A stretch of 64,000 nucleotides of DNA from Isochrysis galbana. Taxonomy: Eukaryota > Haptophyta > Isochrysidales > Isochrysidaceae. The notes beneath the pieces were generated by a model. That model saw only the letters and a program-made list of their open reading frames with translations. It did not search any database and was not told the DNA's origin. A program made the translations under genes and the position numbers. The stretch spans positions 1,680,213-1,744,212 of the forward strand of contig CM030940.1 in the NCBI GenBank assembly GCA_018136815.1, in the 5' to 3' direction. This document shows positions 60,048 to 64,000 of the stretch, in pieces; position 1 is the stretch's first letter; every line of letters starts with the position of its first letter.

Positions 60048-60491
60048 CCTCGGACAACGTTCAGACAGCGGCCAGCCGCGGTTACTTCATCCACCCTCAC
60101 CGCTCGCCGCCAACAAGCAAGCGATAGGCTCGCTCGTCAAGCATCGGAATCTTCGGAGTCGATTACCTCCTCGTATCTCGATGTGGGCGTGCCTCATGCC
60201 GACGAATTACGTCAAGCGCTCTCTACCGACGATTTCGCTAGCTCGATCCTTTCTGAAGTCGAGTCGATCCTTCCGAAAGCTTCCTCTTCGATTGACTCTA
60301 GCTCGTCGTCGAAGAAAAGTTCCCGATTCCTCCTTCGCGATGGCCTACTCTACTACCGCTCCTCAGAAGCGGAAGAGGCTCCTCTTCGCTTCGTGACACG
60401 TACCTCCGCGCCTACCATGACCACCTTGGTCACCCAGGTGCGACAAGGATGTCTACCCTACTTCGTACTCGAGTGTACTGACCGGGTGTAG
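60048..60491 (+). pseudogene. Ty3/gypsy pol fragment (RNase H to integrase linker)
   Basis: The plus frame reads RQQASDRLARQASESSESI, SYLDVGVPHADELRQALSTD, then SRFLLRDGLLYYRSSE, typical of the segment before the H2C2 zinc finger of Ty3/gypsy integrase. Its first half matches QSQERSERLAATTRDS and SYLDTGTPTIAVLRKAQ of the minus-strand fragment at 61561-62697, so both derive from related elements. It breaks after TLVTQVRQG. Confidence 0.7.
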
Positions 60492-61460
60492 GAAGAGGCA
60501 GGCTGGGCCGTTCAAGCAGACGCCCGGGATTTTTTTATGCGGGTGGAGATGGCAGCGCTACCGGGCGGGCGAATCAGGCGTGCCTGTGGGGAGAGGGAGA
60601 GGGATGGGTCAGCATGGCATTGTGCTCCTGGCAGGCCATCAGGCGTGCCAGGAGAGTGGGTGGTTCCTCTCCCATGGCAGGGGAGGAGTGGAAATAAATA
60701 AAATAATTAATGTTATATCCTAGCCAACCCCACTAGCTAATTGGACACAACTTTTCCGTCCCGGAATCCCGCCATGCCTGACGAGCCAAGTGTCCGAGTG
60801 CTACCGGGGGGAAGGGGCACTGCCCCCTCCCCTCGATATTTGTCCTCCCCCCAGTGCACGCACCGACCCCGCGCACCCCAGCACGTCCTCTCCTCGAGTC
60901 CACGCTGGGGGAAAACCCCTTTCGGGTAAAAACAAAGCAGGGAAGGGGGGGCACTCGTGAATAGGGGCCCAGGAGCGCTAATCTCTCCTCGCCGAAGCGA
61001 GTGGCCGCGGCGAGCCGCGGCCCTTCCCTCCTGGCTCTGGCGCCCCCATCTTCTCTTACCCAAACGGGGCGAGAAGACACGTATCTGCCGGAGGGGAGAG
61101 CTGCCGCTCCCCCCTCCCCTCCCTCTTCCCTTTTCCTCCTCTCTTCCCTGCGGCGGGGGCCCATGGCGCGCGCCTGCGGCCCCTCTTCAGGTCCCCAGGA
61201 GGCCGGCAGGGGCCTGGGAGCGCAGCTCAGGGGGCAGGTGAGGCTGGGGCATGGCCCTGGCCCCTCCTGCCTCTCCCTCGCTGGCTCTCGAGCCCTTGCC
61301 AGTCGATTGGAGCTGGCTGGGGGGTCCTGATCAGGGGGGCCCAGGGGGAGGAGGGGCTGGTCAGAGGGATGGGCAGGCCACGACGGGCCAGGGCGGGCGA
61401 GTCAGGCGGGCCTGTGGGGAGAGGAATGGGTCAGCAGGGCTGTGTGCTCCTGGCAGGCCA
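60492..61460. other. Repeat-rich stretch without genes
   Basis: Contains the first copy of a 125-bp direct repeat (60564-60691), a GC-rich block, and the counterpart (61145-61325) of the 51780-51950 repeat. Frames are Gly/Pro/Ser-rich and unsupported. Confidence 0.5.
60564..60691 (+). repeat. Direct repeat copy 1 with 9-bp hairpin
   Basis: Matches 61391-61513 with few changes. Contains CTCCTGGCA (60625-60633) and its inverse (60646-60654). Confidence 0.85.
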
Positions 61461-61513
61461 TCAGGCGTGCCAGGAGAGTGGGTGGTTCCTCTCCCATGGC
61501 AAGGGAGGAGTGG
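61391..61513 (+). repeat. Direct repeat copy 2 with 9-bp hairpin
   Basis: Hairpin arms at 61447-61455 and 61468-61476, identical to copy 1. It leads directly into the inverted LINE-like leader at 61486-61570. Confidence 0.85.
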
Positions 61514-61570
61514 AGAGAGAGGGGGGCTCGTGCCCCCCCATGGGCGAACCAAGTATAAACTTAGTTGAGG
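61461..61570 (-). mobile_element. LINE-like 5' leader (MGGHEPP type)
   Basis: On the minus strand AACTAAGTTTATACTTGG precedes an ATG frame MGGHEPPSLSTPPLPWER, the same leader and start as at 7848-7922 (plus). The frame stops after about 26 codons. Confidence 0.6.
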
Positions 61571-62697
61571 TAGAGGGTAGAGGAGACCATCCCAGCGATA
61601 CGGAGCATAGGCGATAGGCAATGGCGGCGAAAGCGCGGGCCCGGACGGCTGACGGATCCGAGGTTACCACTGCCTCGGATGGGAACGGAGGGAACGGAAG
61701 GGAAGCGGCGAGAGCACAGGCGGCGATGGTCTAGGCCGGAAGCGGGCAACGCGCCGGTGACGGCCAAGGCAAGTGCGCGACAATCATCGTCGTCGTCTTG
61801 CGCTTTCCGCAGCACCGCGATAGTTGGAGTGCCGGTGTCCAAGTAGGAGAGATTAATTGAGTCTCTGGTGGTGGCGGCCAGCCTTTCGGAACGCTCCTGG
61901 GATTGGAGGCTATGGGCGGTGGCGGTACGCTGACTCGGAGGAATAGCGGCCACGGTGGTCGCAGCAGCTATCGGCTGCTTCCCCCCTTGCTGAGAATCGG
62001 ACCCCACTAGGGTCCTCTCGTCCGCCGCGACCAATCGCGAGACGCCATCAGCGTCTTTGTGATTAGCCCCGGGTTTGTGCTCGACAGTGAAGCGATATTC
62101 AGAGAGTTTGAGGTTCCAACGCATCAAGCGGGAAGCTGGACCTCCTTGCACCGTGTCGCGCATGGTATGGAGCCATCGCAACGCTTGGTGGTCGATAACG
62201 AGCCGAAAGTGACGGCCCCACAAGTAGGGGCGCCAATTGCGAATACTCTCGAGCGCCGCCAGAAGCTCCACCTCGGTGGTGGTCCAATGGCGCTCATGCC
62301 CGCTCTCCACAGCATCGGAGGGCGATGGGGGTGGTGATGGAGGCGCGGCGCCGGCCTCAAATGGGTGAAAGACGGCGGTAGCCGCGAGCTCGGCCTCTGA
62401 GGAGGCGCGGTCTTCGGGAGTGGTGGTGGGCAGAGCGGGCAGGAGGCCCGCTTCTGCAGGAGGAGGGGCCTTGGGCCCCTTTGGCGGGTCCGGCGCGGGA
62501 CGCGTCGACTGGGATTCTTCACCTGACGGATCCGAGGTTACCACTGCCTCGGATGGGAACGGAGGGAACGGAAGGGAAGCGGCGAGAGGCGCGGCGGAAG
62601 TTGGGGAGTGGCCAATGACGGGCTGGACCACCTCCTCAGCAGAGAAAGGCGGGAGGACGGGCTTGGGCGAGGGCGAGCGCGACGACGGAGCGGACAT
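61571..62697 (-). pseudogene. Ty3/gypsy gag start fused to RNase H, internally deleted
   Basis: A 378-residue minus frame. It starts MSAPSSRSPSPKPVLPPFSA, similar to the Ty3-type leader proteins at 24000 and 40300 (SPKPACPPSSAD), then jumps to a Ty3 RNase H: RHWTTTEVELLAALESIRNW, HFRLVIDHQALRWL, and VEHKPGANHKDADGVSR. Protease and RT are missing, so this is an internal-deletion derivative. A direct repeat (about 61655-61712 and 62523-62580, sharing GGATCCGAGGTTACCACTGC) marks both ends of the frame and may be the footprint of the rearrangement. Confidence 0.75.
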
Positions 62698-63480
62698 GGC
62701 TGGGCGGATCGGGATGGATAGGCTGGGGCTGAGGGATTGGAGAGGTTTGGTATTGAGGTAGTGTTGAGAACGAGGGACGAGAACGGGAACGAGAACGAGA
62801 ACGAGAGCGACGAACGAAGAACGACAGACGACAGACGGCTAGGGGCCGATGGACCGACGAGATGACCTACACTCACGTCAACACTCTCCACACTAACGTA
62901 TCCCTATCACGGAACGCACAGGAACCCGCTGGCAGATCGAACAAGGAAGAGAATGCCGACAAGAGAGCGACGGGGCGACGGACGATCCGACGGGGCGACA
63001 GTTACGCACAGGAATAAGGAGGGAATCTTTCGAAAACCCTTAAGTGATTTGATGAAGACCGAAGTAAAATAGCGCCACGATATAATCCAACGGCCAACAC
63101 CTGAGGGGGAATCAGGGTCACACATGGGGGCGGTTCCTTGCACCGGCGATACCTGATCGCGCGACTTAGCCTAAAACGCGAGGAGCGCGCAAGGAGGTGA
63201 GCCAGGTGAGGGGCAAGCAGGCGACAAAGGAGGCGATAAAGGAGGCGAGGGCAACAAGGGCGAATGGACGAATGTAGGACACTGCGACGGTGACTCGTGG
63301 CTAGCCTGCGAGGAGGGAACGCAAAACAACTTCTAAAACAAAAAGGTCGATCGCGGATGCGACAACGGCATACCGGCGGAAATATACAAAATACACGAGA
63401 CACTCGTCGCGCCGATCCTGAGTAGACAGTAGACTGTACAATCAATCCCTGGGAACGGGAGTGCTCCCGTTCACCATGAG
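62698..63480 (-). repeat. LTR-like relic upstream of the Ty3 fragment
   Basis: On the minus strand the motif TGTCGCATCCGCGATCGAC starts at 63362, and the sequence down to about 62920 shares blocks with 45300-45770. Its position, 0.7 kb upstream of the gag-like start at 62697, fits a 5' LTR. The far end was not defined. Confidence 0.45.
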
Positions 63481-63690
63481 CCATGAGGGAAGACGCTGAT
63501 GGGCTTCAGCTCGTCAGCAGAGGAAGGCGGGAAGGCGGGCTTGGGCGAGGGCGAGGACGGCGCGGCTAAAGCGACATCGAGCGAGCGGTGCGAGAACGAG
63601 GGAACGCAGAGAATCATAACGATAAATGCCGGATCCGGATGAAAGAGAAAGAGAATTCTAGCGAGTGTCGATTCGCGAATGCGACACACT
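63481..63690 (-). repeat. Ty3-type leader scrap with LTR-end motif
   Basis: 63485-63600 matches the leader copies at 23860-23960 and 40270-40360 (GGGCTTGGGCGAGGGCGAGG). 63667-63686 is the LTR-end 20-mer in minus orientation. It interrupts the LINE RT fragment that follows. Confidence 0.55.
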
Positions 63691-63711
63691 CCGCTTCGAA
63701 TTTGGAGTCGT

Positions 63712-63930
63712 TGGGTTTACCCATGGAACCTGGAAGCCGCTGCGTGCTGCGTAACAATCGACCCATTTTAGCGATTTGGCTAGGTTTAGATAGTCCGGGA
63801 CTAAGAATTGCGTGTCGTCGGCGAATTGGCTGAGTTTAAGTTCCGCTCCGTTGATGACGACACCTTCTATGTTGTCGTCGGTATTGTTCGTACCGCACCG
63901 GTCAAGCAAGTCGCGAGTGCGGCCGGGCGA
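63712..63930 (-). pseudogene. LINE reverse transcriptase fragment (FADD box)
   Basis: The minus frame reads NIEGVVINGAELKLSQFADD, then TQFLVPDYLNLAKSLKWVD and YAARSGFQV: motif C of a non-LTR reverse transcriptase with the catalytic FADD. It is cut on its C-terminal side near the LTR-end motif at 63686 and continues a short way upstream toward the window end. Possibly from the same LINE family as the endonuclease (19285) and zinc-finger (25175) pieces. Confidence 0.75.
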
Positions 63931-64000
63931 AGTGTGAGATCTTATAGCTAGTGCGAGAGTAGCTGATTTAAGACTATCAGGAAGTTTCCTCTTAATACTG

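Overview
This is a nuclear DNA window from a GC-rich eukaryote, most likely an alga with a complex red-type plastid; a haptophyte or a relative is my best guess, but the sequence does not prove it. Evidence: genes carry short GT-AG introns (66 to 611 nt) whose splicing restores conserved protein families in frame. Several genes lie behind long CT-rich leaders. The small gene at 26340-27003 starts with a signal peptide ending in an ASA-LAP cleavage motif, like the ASAFAP motif of proteins sent to secondary red plastids. A 100-base run of N at 9301-9400 marks an assembly gap.

Protein-coding genes: a myristoylated TIR-like/ankyrin protein (3071-5386, minus); a proline-rich type I membrane protein (9404-10711, plus); symplekin (15065-18049, minus); a coiled-coil protein with a kinetochore-RWD-like segment (20669-23415, plus); a plastid-targeted KOW-like protein (26340-27003, minus); a tropomodulin-like LRR protein with a Trp/Leu-Arg-Ser repeat tail (28608-31940, plus); an ankyrin protein cut by a hAT element (33882-34728, minus); an LRR / dead dual-specificity phosphatase / J-domain chimera (36777-39166, plus); a six-TM hybrid histidine kinase (41897-44576, plus); the tRNA ribose methyltransferase TRM7/FTSJ1 (46018-48289, plus); an acidic TQ-rich protein with SUMO-interaction-like motifs (48687-50090, minus); and a SulP-STAS-cNMP transporter (53120-58665, minus). 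They share no obvious pathway and sit as separate islands.

The rest is a graveyard of mobile elements: Ty1/Copia pieces (1-2400); two near-identical inverted 1.15-kb non-LTR-type elements with 16-17 bp target duplications (6574-7721 and 11276-12425) plus truncated relatives; a hAT-type MITE inside one relative (8346-8815); LINE endonuclease, reverse transcriptase and zinc-finger fragments; Ty3/gypsy reverse transcriptase, RNase H and leader fragments; a 2.5-kb terminal-inverted-repeat (TIR) element (23520-26031); a hAT remnant with its transposase dimerisation domain (32994-33881); and a 0.9-kb TIR element carrying a cytochrome b561-like fragment (35534-36436). Elements are nested and broken; none looks autonomous.

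The most unusual signals are the arrays of perfect hairpins and the palindromic leaders shared by the LINE-like elements, the LRR-pseudophosphatase-J protein, the captured b561 fragment, the Trp-repeat tropomodulin-like protein, and the four-nucleotide coding first exon of TRM7. Exon structures were read by eye from splice signals and family fit; no alignment or search was run.
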